Shown here: piece by piece, positions 49,136 through 59,720 of the stretch
Position numbering within the stretch: the first letter of the stretch is position 1
Layout of the letters: each line of letters begins with the position of its first letter
Source: Pyrocephalus nanus
Taxonomy: Eukaryota > Chordata > Aves > Passeriformes > Tyrannidae
Assembly: GCA_038380795.1 (NCBI GenBank)
Contig: CM076264.1
Span: 312,001-376,000, forward strand
Length of the DNA: 64,000 nucleotides
Direction: 5' to 3'
Made by a program: the position numbers and the translations under genes
The notes under the pieces: model-generated
What the model was told of the DNA's origin: nothing
The model's input: only the letters and a program-made list of their open reading frames with translations
The model's database searches: none

Positions 49136-50333
49136 CTTCCCGCTGTGCAACTCTGTTCAAAAAGCCCTCAGCAAAAGAGCTTGTTACACCCTCGTTACAG
49201 TATTCACTTGAGCCATTTACTCAGGAACACCCAACCAGTCCTTCCATTTCTTTTTTCGGTTACACAAAACCGCACAAACATGAAGCAAACCACCAAAACC
49301 ACCACCACAACAAACCCCAAAACTATGATCACAAAAAAAACCACAACCCCCCAAAAAAACAAACAAACAAAAAACCCTACAAAAAACACCAAAAATACAC
49401 CAAAAAACAACACCAAAAAACCCAAACCAAAATAAAGCCAAAAACAACAACAAACAATCACCAAAAAACAACAACAACAAAAAGCCAAAAAAAGTCAACA
49501 ACCCCAACCAACAAACAAAAAACCCAAACCCAATACTAAGAACAAAACCAAAAACTTTCGAACATTTGCTCCTTTCAGCACTAGGTAGAAACCAATACTT
49601 TTTAAACACCTCGCATTTTTCAAGGAAGCATCCTAGGAGACCAGACACCTTGAAGCAGATGCACTGCTTTGAAAGGAAATTTATGTTCGTTTTCAGGGTT
49701 TTTTGTTTTGTTTCGGTGGGCTTTTTTGGGTTTGTTTGTTTGTTTTTACAAGCCTCGTTTTATTCTGTTGTTTTTGGTTTTTGTTTGGGTTTCTTTCAGT
49801 TTTTTTTTTTCTTGTTTTGTAATAAAACCTTTACATTTTTAAAGCTAGCGATCTTGTTGAAACCCAGTTGTGGCACAGACAACATATGCGTCATCAATTA
49901 AGAGCTGATTTTTAACCTCTGCATTCATAGAAGACTAGAACATATTACACATACCGCAACAAGCCAGGGACAACTGTAAGTGTCCAGGCTCCCTCCCTTC
50001 CCCATCACATAAAGTTTCCTTACCGACAAAATCCAGAGGGAGCCTCATGGAACAGCCTGAAGGGATGTGCGGGCTCGCGCTTCCCGCCTCACTCCTGAGG
50101 GAGCCCTCACGCGCCTGAGGGGCGAGGCGGGGCTCGCGCTTCCCGCCTCTCGCCTGAGGGGGCCCTCACGCGCCTGAGGGGCGAGGCGGGGCTCGCGCTT
50201 CCCGCCTCTCGCCTGAGGGGGCCCTCACGCGCCTGAGGGGCGAGGCGGGGCTCGCGCTTCCCGCCTCTCGCCTGAGGGGGCCCTCACGCGCCTGAGGGGC
50301 GAGGCGGGGCTCGCGCTTCCCGCCTCGCCGCGC
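49136..50333. repeat. Macro-unit 3, merging into the CpG island
   Basis: Near-identical to unit 2 up to about 50070. Its CpG block holds four subunits in exact 59-bp register (50153, 50212 and 50271 starts). It lacks the closing poly(G)/GGAAGGAGGACGAG junction of the other units and runs instead into the single-copy CpG island. Confidence 0.9.
50066..50330. repeat. CpG-rich 59-bp minisatellite block 3
   Basis: Tandem 59-bp unit: CCTGAGGGGGCCCTCACGCG, CCTGAGGGGCGAGGCGGGGC, TCGCGCTTCCCGCCTCTCG. About four near-perfect copies are present. TGAGGG and CCCTCA alternate, so both strands can fold into short GC-rich hairpins. Related blocks with two and three cores end macro-units 1 and 2. Confidence 0.93.
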
Positions 50334-50363
50334 GTGCCTCGGTTGAACCAGGGCGCGCGCAGC

Positions 50364-50369
50364 CACGTG
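50364..50369. promoter_or_regulatory. CACGTG E-box
   Basis: Palindromic CACGTG inside the CpG island (GCCACGTGATCG; minus strand ATCACGTGGC). This is the class bound by USF, MYC/MAX and MITF/TFE proteins, and such sites are common in CpG-island promoters. It is a sequence match only. Confidence 0.6.
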
Positions 50370-50409
50370 ATCGCCTCGTGAGCGCCGTCCCCAGCGTGGA
50401 GGTCGGGAC

Positions 50410-50427
50410 GGCGCCCCCTGCTGTCCG
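50410..50427 (-). promoter_or_regulatory. Near-consensus CTCF site
   Basis: GGCGCCCCCTGCTGTCC on the + strand reads GGACAGCAGGGGGCGCC on the minus strand, very close to the vertebrate CTCF core (CCAGCAGGGGGCGC) with one mismatch in the CCAGCAG part. It sits about 80 bp beyond the last minisatellite repeat. Placement at the array/single-copy boundary suggests an insulator or promoter-loop anchor; occupancy is unproven. Confidence 0.65.
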
Positions 50428-50465
50428 GCCGCGTCCCCGCGGCTTGGAACGGCAGGAATGTAGGG

Positions 50466-52155
50466 ATGAAATCCTTAACATTCTCCTCAGACTAACGTTT
50501 CAGACTATAAATGAACTGTAATGCACGGCAGATTAATTCAGATCAATAAACCAAGGGAAGACATTACTTGAACTGACACAAGGAAAGCTTAAGAATGCCC
50601 TGAAGCTCTATGGCCTGATTTCACAAATGGAATTAAATAGCTAGGCATTACACATCAAGTAAAACGCAGTCAGCAAGAATTTACTATATTTTTATCCAGT
50701 TTTCTTTTAGCTTCACATGATTAATTGTAAAGTTGCAGAAATTCCCAATACCTGCTAATTTTAAAATTTCACTAATAAAAGAGAGCAGGAAAATGGAGAA
50801 CTGGCATTTTTGTTTTCAGAAACAGCATTTCGAGAGATTGCAAACATAGCTCCTCACACTGCTTATTAAGCAAAGTCCTCAAGGCATTTATCAAGCAAAG
50901 GCAACAATGCTGTTAAGCAAGAATTCAAGTCAGGAATGTCAGGATCTGGGATAGGCCTCTGCTTTGGGAGCTAACCCGGCCTATGGCCCCGTGTTGATGG
51001 TGCCACGGGATCCTGCACGTAAGGCCCTCGGCCTGCCTGTGCCAGGGTGTCCCGATGGGCCCATGGCACTGCTCCCCTGCCAGGAGCTTGCGGAGCAGTG
51101 CGGGGGCTCTGGAGCAGAACACTCTCAGGAGTCAGTGTGGATCCAAAACCTGTGAGAGGAGCAGATGCCAGGGGTCACAGCATGCCTGGCCAGGCACAAG
51201 CCAAGCTGTCCAAGTGACTGCAGGGCGCCTGAGCCATCCTGTCTCCCTGGCAGCAGCAGGAGCACCGCAGCTGATGGAAAACAGGCGCGTGTGTGCGGAG
51301 ACCGACAAAGGGAAGGGATGGACAAGGGAGCACCAGGTGCTGTGCAGGAGGAGTGTGGGAGGAATGTTATCAGCTCCACCAGTTATTTCCAGTTCTGAAC
51401 CCTTAATGTGAAATGTTCAGCTCTGTTTCAGCTTTCCAATTTAGGGCCTCAAGTGCACTGTTTCTGTCACAGCATCTTGGCTTTTTGGTGCTCTCAACTG
51501 CCTTCTCCTTATACAACCCAAGTGACTCCCTGCAGACTATCCAGGGGTAGAGTGCAGCACAGACAGTGTCAGCCTCAGGATGGACTGAGTACAAGCGTCC
51601 CAGTGCATTCCTGACATCTGCTCAAGAAGGATATGGTCTTCCCAGCAAGGACACTAAGCAGAGACAAGGTCTTAATGAGGATGATTCAAAGAGCTGTGAA
51701 AAGCTCTTTCTCTTTCCTCAGAAACAAGAACCCCAAAGTCTCAAAATCTCTAACCCCCCCAAGCGCAGATGTTTCCCTGAGCCTTACCCCATCTCCCAGG
51801 CTGACCACAAAGGCTGCACTTCCATAGCTGGCATCATATCCTAATTATGCAGTTTAAGTTTCCTTTGGATTGACTGGGAAATGCAAGGAAGAAACCTTAA
51901 ATTTTATCAGGAGATTTTTTTTTTCACCTTGAAAATTATCTGGGATTTTCCCAAAATGATAAAAGTGAGATCATGAATTCTCTTCATCAGAATTAGGATC
52001 AAGACTTGAGCACAAAGGCAATACAATATAGTTTCAGCTGTGCATTCCAAACATTCTAATGTCCACTGCCCAATCCTTTCCAAAAAGAAAAAAAAAATAA
52101 TCAAGATTTCAATCTTATATGGACTAATACTGCGCTTGACCAACAATCTTGTTGT
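50466..52155. other. Non-coding sequence
   Basis: No gene is recognised. A locally GC-richer stretch at 50960-51360 contains two diverged similar segments (around CTATGGCCCCGTGTTGATGG and CAGGGTGTCCCGATGGGCCC), perhaps an old short duplication. Frames here lack domains. Confidence 0.45.
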
Positions 52156-52159
52156 TTAA

Positions 52160-52345
52160 CATGACAATTAATGAGTTATTAAAAACTTTTTGAAAATTCA
52201 TTAGAACCTTCAGTTCCTGTGATTGGAACAGTCACAAGCTGTACAATCAAAAGGCGTAGAGGAGATGGCTCAGTTCACTTCCTTTGGCCAATTGATAATT
52301 GGTCAATTAATAACTGATAATCAGGCTTCCAGCTAGCTTCCATTT
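52160..52345. promoter_or_regulatory. Candidate regulatory element with CCAATT/AATTGG inverted repeat
   Basis: A perfect inverted repeat CCAATT-GAT-AATTGG lies at 52288-52302, flanked by GGTCAATTAATAACTGATAATCAG. This makes at least four homeodomain cores and two opposed CCAAT-like motifs within 45 bp. Upstream are ATGAGTTATTAAAAAC and ATTCATTAG. The texture fits a homeodomain-bound enhancer; no experimental basis. Confidence 0.35.
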
Positions 52346-54470
52346 TTATTGGAGTAACGGGGAAGAAGAGGGAGTCCCACTGATCTGAACACCAAACTCG
52401 CTGCTCCTTGAGCTAAGAGCAGGATTTGGTCCTAAAAATCTCTGGGAAACCATAAGGGTTCTTATATTTTTCCATCCCCAAGAAAAATATTAGATTTTTT
52501 TTCTCCATCAGTGAAATTAAACTCTCACCAGGCAAATAGGACACAAGAGCAGTCTATAAGAGAACAATCCTTGAAAGAGGGTCTGACTCATCCTCATGCT
52601 CTCCTGCACAGCAGCTGGGGTTTAACTAGGCTACTGGGATGTGAGCATATAAACTAGAGAGACCAGATTTCTGATCGAGCGTTCAAAATTCATGTAAATA
52701 AGACAACAATAAATATTTCACATGAAGTATAAACCAATGCCAAACCACTTTATGAAACAAAAAAATATGGAAACTGAGCAAACAAAACATTGCTATACAG
52801 TGCTCTTATAGTCCCTGACCTCCTAACAGAGGGGGTGGCCCTGGCTTTCACTGCTGAATATTATTTCTCTTGGAAATGACAGATTATGACACTTAACCAG
52901 TGGAAAAATTATTTAAGACCAAGGAGGGTGACTATGAGAAGGTTTAAGGGCTTTTCCTCATTTCAAATTCTCAAGTCCAGTGAAGGGAAACAACAGACAA
53001 ATCTTCCTTAAAACCTATGAAGTCTGAAAAAATGGTTTTATCCTTTTCTACTCTGACCAGTATGTCCAAACACAGTCTAAGGTGTTCAAGATCCACCACC
53101 ATAAAGCAATCATGGCTAATTTTAAAAAATCAAGTTGTGTTTAAAATTTTATCCTGACTCTGGAATATCTGGAGAGCCTGGGTGTGCTGAGCACTATGGG
53201 AACATTGTAGACTCCCTGATTCACAGAAGCTTGTCAAAAGAGAAGGCAAGGAATGCTGGAGCAGGGGGAGTTTCCCAAGTTGGTGCCCTCACTCATTCCC
53301 TTTTTCAAGAGGAAAATACACAACTCCTACCTTCCTTCTGCTCATTTGCAGCCTGTCCTACAAACTATTGGCCAGAAGTTAGAGGATGCACTGCAACTTC
53401 CACAGCCTCCTACAAATGGAACAAAACAGGACCAAATCTACTCACAGAGAAACTGAATTTCCACTCTCGTGACTTTTTCAACATCACAGAAGGAACCAGA
53501 GGAAAGAGCCAAGTTCAGCTATTACCCAATCATCTTGGAAGGTTTTCCAATCCAAAGGGACTAGAAGGAAAGCCAACAGGCACTGACTGTCACCAATGGA
53601 CAAGGTCCACGTGTTATCGAGGCCACGGCTATACAGGAACAATCACATCACTTGCTTGACAACATTTGTGAGGGCACCTCAGGTCTAAGGTAATTCAAAC
53701 ATCTCCCAAAATATTACGGAACAGAGCCACAGGAAACGATGCTTGAAAAATCATCATTATCAGCAAACAACGGTGCCCTGCAGATGGGACCATGGAGCTG
53801 AGAGACAAAGCCTTGTATTGTGTCCCTGCAGTGCCCACAGAGCTCAGCTGCACAGGGATACCAATGCCTGGTCATGACACAGTTGGAGATATTTACCTTC
53901 CATCCTTCCCAGTGTTCCTGCTCTTCCCAGGCCAAGGAGACACAGGTTCTCAGCCAGTGGCCAGCTACCTGAGTAGAGAATATTCCAGGGAAGTGCCTGT
54001 GCTCAAACACCTGTGAACTCATGTCCTCATGACCGATATTTACAACACCTTGCCCCAAGCTGGCACCCAGATGCATTGTTCTGGCACACCACCCTTGCAG
54101 AGAACAGCAAGTGTCCCAAAGATGGTAGGAGTTTTGGTCAAGATGACTGCACTCACTGGGGAAAAAAAAAAAAAAAAAAAATCATCATTTTCTTCACTTG
54201 TCCTTTCCAGTTCCACTGATTATTACTATCAAAGAAAAAAAACCCCAAACCAAAATAATTTCAACACCAAGACCCAGCTCTAAGCTATTGAGATCCCCAG
54301 CATGACTTGCACACTGCATCACTCCAAGAATCCAGGCCTACAGCCCCAGCAGAACACCAGGGAGTTCTCTAACACCCTCCTTTGTCCAGAGGACCAGTGG
54401 TCCAGGTGACTGTGGTGTTTCCTTCACCACGGAATTAACACCCAACCCAAGTGCCCTGGACAATGTTCAT
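52346..54470. other. Non-coding sequence with poly(A)
   Basis: The 174-codon frame at 53135-53659 starts with TTG and has no domain. One + frame stays relatively free of stops from 53135 to the poly(A) run at 54162-54181, but no parent gene or AATAAA is recognised, so a processed pseudogene is not claimed. Confidence 0.4.
54162..54181. repeat. Poly(A) run, 20 nt
   Basis: GGGG followed by 20 A, then TCATCATTTTC. Simple repeat or possible retroposition tail; the upstream body is unidentified. Confidence 0.9.
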
Positions 54471-54474
54471 TCCA

Positions 54475-54640
54475 GGACAACTCACTAAGAATATTTTGCC
54501 TAATTAAATACACTTCATTCCCCACAGAACAGCAGATCTCTCAATGCGGGAGAAATTATATCACTTCTTTGCAGTGAGATAGTCGTGCTCTTCCAAAAAT
54601 GTAAATTAATTCCTGCAGGGAAGAAGAGAGAGGTCTGGCC
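54475..54640. promoter_or_regulatory. Candidate conserved non-coding element
   Basis: GCCTAATTAAATACACTTC, CAATGCGGGAGAAATTATATC, GAGATAGTCGTGC and GTAAATTAATTCCTGC: two strong homeodomain AATTA cores plus retained CpGs. No coding frame. Regulatory function is inferred. Confidence 0.3.
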
Positions 54641-55980
54641 AAAAGAGCTCTACTTGGCATGATCAGCTTTCCTTGCTGTCTCACAGTCATTCCTGCACAA
54701 AATCTGATGTGGCAGCTTGTTTGAAACTTGTTTATTGGGAAGAGGTCATAAGCTGAGCACTGTTCAGAAGAGGTCAGGCATCTGATTAAAGGGTGAATAA
54801 ACTGAAATGCTTCACATGCATCTCTGAGACAGAAGCTTGATGAGGAGAGAGAGCTTGTCTTAGAAAAATGTTGCCAAGTACCTCACACCAAAGGCAGCAG
54901 CAGACTGCAGGACTGGTTAGAGCAGGGGAAGATTCAATAATTCTGCTGTCAGCATTAACAAATACTCAGTATTGTTCTGCTGTACTTCAGGACAGGCTCG
55001 TGCTGGAAGAAAGCCCCTCTCTGAGAGGGAGATAACATGAAATCACGCCAGCCCTGAAGAACTGATAGTCAAAACAGACGGGAGAAAAAAGAACATCTTG
55101 AAATGATCTGCAAAACAAAGGAGAAACAAACAAGCAAAAAAAAAATTTGCTTATCCCAGGTCTCGTGCCACCGCAGTGGGAAAAGAGAGAGCTGAATTCC
55201 CATGTCCGGAGCCCCACCTCACTGACTGTTCTCCCAAGGTTTTCCTTCCATCTGTTGCGCTTTTTGCAGTGTGTGGGGAAAATGAAATCCAGGGGCTTTG
55301 CCATGTTCTACATTGTCACTGTTGCTCTCACGCATTCCTGACACCACCGTGTGATCATTAGAGCTGTGCTATCCCAAACCTGGGAGGCTGCAGTCACCAC
55401 GCTGGTGACATTACCAGGCTGCTCTCCCCACTGCTGAACTGGGACTGTAATGCACCAAAGTGACCAGCCAAACAGCCAAGTGCTTCCTCTCGTCCTCTCA
55501 CCCTGCCTTTCTCCTTCCCTTCCTTCATTGTGACACTATTGCAGAGAACAGCCTGAAAGGAGAAATTCCCTGTTTCCTGCAGTGGTTCTGGGAAAAAAAA
55601 ACCAGCACCCCACACAGCTCCCCACCTCTTACAATGCTAAACTTAGCCATTGGGAAGCAGAGCTCCAGCCCAAGATACACCCCAAACATCTCCACTTCAG
55701 CCACAAGCCAGCCTGAGCACTTTTTTTTGCAGAGTAACAGGTTAGTGTTGGCTGTAGAAACCACAAAGGTCCCAAAGCAGAATCATCTTTGGAAAACAAA
55801 CAAAAAGGGGTTCTACTCCAAAACAGTGGAAAGCACTGGGAAAGTGAGGAGGATGAAGGACTGCACTCCCCCCACACCTTTCCCTTATGCTCTTTAGATC
55901 CCCTTGAAGCACTTTCTCCTCCCATCCCTGTTAGGACACTGCTCTCTCACACGCTCTCACACTCTCTCTGCCTTTTCATT
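54641..55980. other. Non-coding sequence
   Basis: No gene or repeat family is recognised. Frames of up to 145 codons overlap on both strands without domain character. A CT-rich stretch ending in TTTTCATTGCAG at about 55985 resembles a splice acceptor. Confidence 0.45.
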
Positions 55981-55984
55981 GCAG

Positions 55985-56275
55985 TCTCCGGCAAAATGTC
56001 AGAGGAAAGGAAAAGTGACGAGCTCCTAAGAAACTGAATGCCTCATTCTGTTTGAATATCGCATTAACCCCGAGCTCTGCTGCTTCATTTGTCATTTTTC
56101 CAGCCCCCTGGGTCCCCATAGCCCCCCTGACCCGGGCACTCTGATTAGCCGTGATCAATGTGCACATTTCGGGAGCTCTGTGCACGCTGCTGGACCCTCG
56201 GCCTCGCCCGCTCATGCAGATAATAATGACACTTCGACTCACTTGCCCAGAACTCCAAGCTTCCTTAAACAGGGG
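55985..56275. promoter_or_regulatory. Candidate conserved element downstream of an acceptor-like site
   Basis: The sequence begins after a good + acceptor-like CTCTGCCTTTTCATTGCAG. The next frame is MSEERKSDELLRN and then a stop, so if this is an exon it would be a very short or untranslated one. Beyond it lie GAATATCGCATTAACCCCGAG, CTGATTAGCCGTGATCAATG and CAGATAATAATGACACTTCG: retained CpGs, TAAT/GATA cores and a TGATCAATG string. I favour a conserved regulatory element; a terminal exon is the alternative. Confidence 0.3.
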
Positions 56276-59200
56276 GGATGTCACCAAAAGTCCCTTTCAC
56301 TGGCTTCTCATTCCCTGTAAGGGAAAAAGTGACAGTGCTGAGAAATGAGATTTGGGATATAAATAACCCCTGGTTTGGGAGTCGCAGTGAATGCCTACAG
56401 TTGCCCGTGCCCGTGTGCAGGAGCCTCCTCGCTAGCTCGGGTGGGAGGAGAGGCGGCTGTGCAGAGTGGGGAGACTTCACAGAAAGGTGCCCCAGGTCAG
56501 GAACAGCTTCAGAAGGAATGGTTCTGCCTGCAGGGAGCAGGCTCTGGGCACAGAGCCTTGTCAGTCACCTCTGCTGCTGGCTGGCACACTTGTCCCAGAG
56601 GCTGGTTTTCTGGGTACATTGCTGTGTCTACTCCCGAGCCATGCTGCATGTTACCCAGCACAGGCACCTTTGCTCAGGAAACATCCCTGCTCTGAAGGAC
56701 CTGGGTCTCCTGAGAGACTTTATTTACTGCTGCGCAGTGAACCGTCCCTCTCTGTAAGTGGCAACGCAGGCAGGGGCTGGACAGCAGCTTCCAGGGCACA
56801 CCTGGGGAGGGGAGAGCTGGGGGACAGCCAGACCCTGCATTCCAGCTGGCTCTTGCCACCTGCAGCCACCATTTAGGACTCTGTTCCGATCACAACCATC
56901 TCTCCTGTAGGCTGTTCCCCACCTCCATCTGCACTTATCACCCACCTGACATGTCTTCTTCAGCCATTTCCTGGTGCCACAGGTAGGAACACTGAGGCCC
57001 TGGTTTGCTAAGCTTCTGCTGTGGGCTGTCAGGGTCCCTGTAAGGGAAAACTTCTGCATCAGGATTCAGCTTGGGCCCCTTGCCACCAGAACACATCAGT
57101 GTGAGCTCTGGGAAGAGTTGAAAACATAATGAAGCAGCTGGAGGTTTTGTGTTTTAAAGTGGGAGGGGAACCACACACACACAAAAATGTTACTATAGAA
57201 AGGGAAAAATAAACCTAGACAAGTACACAGTACTGCAGCACTGGCTACAGGGCAAAACCTGTTTGTTTACTCTTCCCATTCTGATGTCCAAAGCCAGAAG
57301 ATGCAATCAAAGATGGGTTAAGTGACCCTGGGGAACTGCAGGGACTGGATTTCAGCCCAGGGCTTTCTCTGCAGCCAGCCTATGGACGAAGGAGAATATT
57401 TTAGCAGACTAAAAATGTCTGTAGGGTTTGGACCCATCAGAGAGAGCAATGACTGAGGATAACAAGTGGTCTGAAATGCGTGAGTTGAACAATGCACAGC
57501 TCAAGGGCCATGCCAGCCTTCTGTAGGCAGGCACACGCCTCCATCCAGCCCCACCAAGGCCCTCTGTACTAAAGAACAAAACTCTGTCCCCCTTCCATTT
57601 CAGCCCTGAGGTAAAACCTTGTCTTGCACTGACCCACTGCTGTCCAGGGGGTTCTTGGTCAGAGCACAGGTCACATCAACACTGACTGGAAACAGAAAGA
57701 TCTGTCGAGAAAAGGACTTGTGTCCTTACAGCACACACAGCCCCAGGCAGCCTTTGGGGAGCTCAGTGTCTGACCTAATAGTTGAGTTAAGTAAAGTTAT
57801 TACACAGAAAATACATTACCAGAATTATGCAAGGATAGGAAAGAACTGAGCTGCCTGCTCCTGGGATCCAGTCCAGGTTTGCTCCTGGGTCTTCCCCACT
57901 TTCTAGGGTCAGATTTCAATCAATCCAAATGTTTAGGTACATTTGGATTTTAGTTTCCAATCAAGCTCCATCCTCCCCTTAAAAGAAGTACCACCAGTGC
58001 TCTAAAATGAAGATCATTGTCTTCACACAGAGAAAGACTTCAAACAATTGCAGATACTTAGGGCTCTACCTTTCTCAAAGCTGTTTTCTTCCTCACTGCA
58101 GTTAAACATCCTATAGGAAAAGCACTATTTTCACAGATGAACAGTCTATGCTATTTTTCCATCTACCCTAAAAATGAAATAAAAGTCTGATGAAGCATCA
58201 AGGGAAAACACAAGATAGAAACATCTAAGTATTTTCCCATAAGAAATGTAACCCAAACCCCACAACAACCCAAAACCTGCATTTTCGTGTCATGCCAGAT
58301 ATTTCCCTGACAGTTTGTTTACAGAGGTCTGAACCCTATAGAACTACTTCTCATCTGATGCCTGACAAGCAGCTTCCTACAGAGCTCTGTACACATCACC
58401 CTCTGCTCCCTCGGAGGGTCTGAGCCAGGAACGCTTTCCAGCAGAGCCTTAGGGCAAGTCCTACACCCTCTCCCTCCCCAACAAATGTTTCCGAGTAGAT
58501 CCTCTCATACACTTCAGCCAAGTGTTGAGCTTGTCCTGTCAAGGCACATTCTGTGATGCAGACAGGCTCCCACTGATTTCCATGGACTCCAAGCAGGCTC
58601 ATGCACTGTCACCTCTCCTGGGAGGAGTTGCAGATTCAGGGCAAACAGGAGCCTCTTCCTTGGGGAGACTCGTGACCCCAGACAGAATTTCCCTTGCCTC
58701 CAGAGAACAGCCTGCAGAATGAGCCACTGTCTGTAAAACAAACACTCCAATGCTGCGCTTCTCATTACCCCCAGACTTTTGTCCCCTTATTCATGGGAAG
58801 GAGCACCCTGGCCATGGAGCCGTCGTTCCAGTGCTCTCCCTGAATAGGACCTTGTTTGTGTCAGAGCAGTGGCTCTGCTGGGCTGAACTCCCCAAACTGC
58901 AGCAATTATTCTGGCTGAAACAAGACACAGAGAGCATCGGGATCAGGCCACAAAGACCCCAATAAAGGCAACAAGCACATAATAAAGCCCCATGACAACT
59001 GATCCCTACAAAAGGCTGTCTCTACAGAGTGATGTATGGCAAGAGTTTGCAGCACACTGCTCCCTGCTTTATCCAGATCCAGTCAGCCCTGAAGCTCAGA
59101 TGATTTCGGTGATTTGCTGTCATTTTCTCCATCCCTGCAGTACTGCTCATGGGACAAGGGGCAGACCGACAGAGGCCAGCAGCCTCAGCAGGGACACTTC

Positions 59201-59400
59201 TATCCCAAATCTGCCCCTCCTGTCCTGCTGAAAAAAAAAGGAGGGGCAAGGGGGAGGAAAGGAGTGCTGGGCACAAAAAAAAGGGGCCAATAAAGATGAC
59301 ATTCTTGTGCAGTTTAAGGGGAAGGCAGACTGAATATGCAATGGAAGTGCGGGCTGAACCCCAACACCTGCTGGATGTAATGGACTCTGAAGTGTTGTTT
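56276..59400. other. Non-coding sequence, G/C-richer at its left end
   Basis: 56380-56880 is comparatively GC-rich with overlapping frames of up to 159 codons on the + strand, none with a recognisable domain. A short (CA)n lies near 57173-57183. The remainder is unremarkable. Confidence 0.45.
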
Positions 59401-59720
59401 CAGAATTAATCAAGTCATTTAAAATCATAGCTGTAGTCTCCATTCACTACTCCTGTGCATAAACGCGCTGATCCCGATACTCATCCATGTCGGGTGACTT
59501 GAGCAATATATCACCATAATTGCCATTTTAGGGCTGCAAATTGGAGCTAAAATAACCAGATGCAAAAGAGATGGCCATATCATACTCTCAAGATGGATCT
59601 ACAAAGTTCAAGGAGAGTTCAAGCATGGAAGAGGCAATAGAGAGGGGTCAAGTGTAAGGAGATTGTTCATGTTCAAGAGGAATTAACTTTACAAATATAT
59701 TGTTTCTGAGGTAGTAATTG
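59400..59720. promoter_or_regulatory. Candidate conserved non-coding element
   Basis: GCATAAACGCGCTGATCCCG, ACTCATCCATGTCGGGTGAC, CAATATATCACCATAATTGCC, GCTAAAATAACCAGATGC and GGCCATATCATAC keep CpGs and carry MEF2-like, E-box (CAGATG) and CArG-like motifs. No open frame of note. The function is inferred from texture. Confidence 0.33.

Larger units (their letters stand above)
45600..50333. repeat. Nested tandem array (four macro-units, each with an internal minisatellite)
   Basis: Four head-to-tail macro-units start at about 45600, 46977, 48001 and 49136. Landmarks recurring in each are GAGCTTGTTACA, AGAAACCAATAC, GGAGACNAGACACCTTGAA, AGTTGTGGCA, CAATTAAGAGCTGATTT and AAGTGTCCAG, followed by a CpG-rich block. 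Distances between landmark starts are 1024 bp (unit 1) and 1135 bp (unit 2). Units 2 and 3 are nearly identical, unit 1 is more diverged, and unit 0 is strongly diverged. No coding capacity: the long frames inside are low-complexity Lys/Thr/Asn or Phe/Val/Cys readings without an ATG. The family is not recognised. Confidence 0.92.
50050..50465. promoter_or_regulatory. CpG island at array edge, candidate promoter
   Basis: A high-GC, high-CpG segment of which only the right 130 bp (50331-50460) is single-copy. It includes GC-box-like GGGGCGAGGCGGGG repeats and an E-box. CpG islands in birds usually mark transcription starts. The + strand C excess to its left suggests leftward (minus-strand) transcription from here. 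No ATG lies in the minus-strand 50460-50330 stretch, so a first exon here would be untranslated. A bidirectional promoter or a lncRNA start is also possible. Confidence 0.55.

Noticed and set aside
53135..53659. 174-codon + frame upstream of a 20-nt poly(A), considered as a processed pseudogene
   Set aside because: TTG start, no recognisable parent protein, no AATAAA before the poly(A), and stops before the tail.
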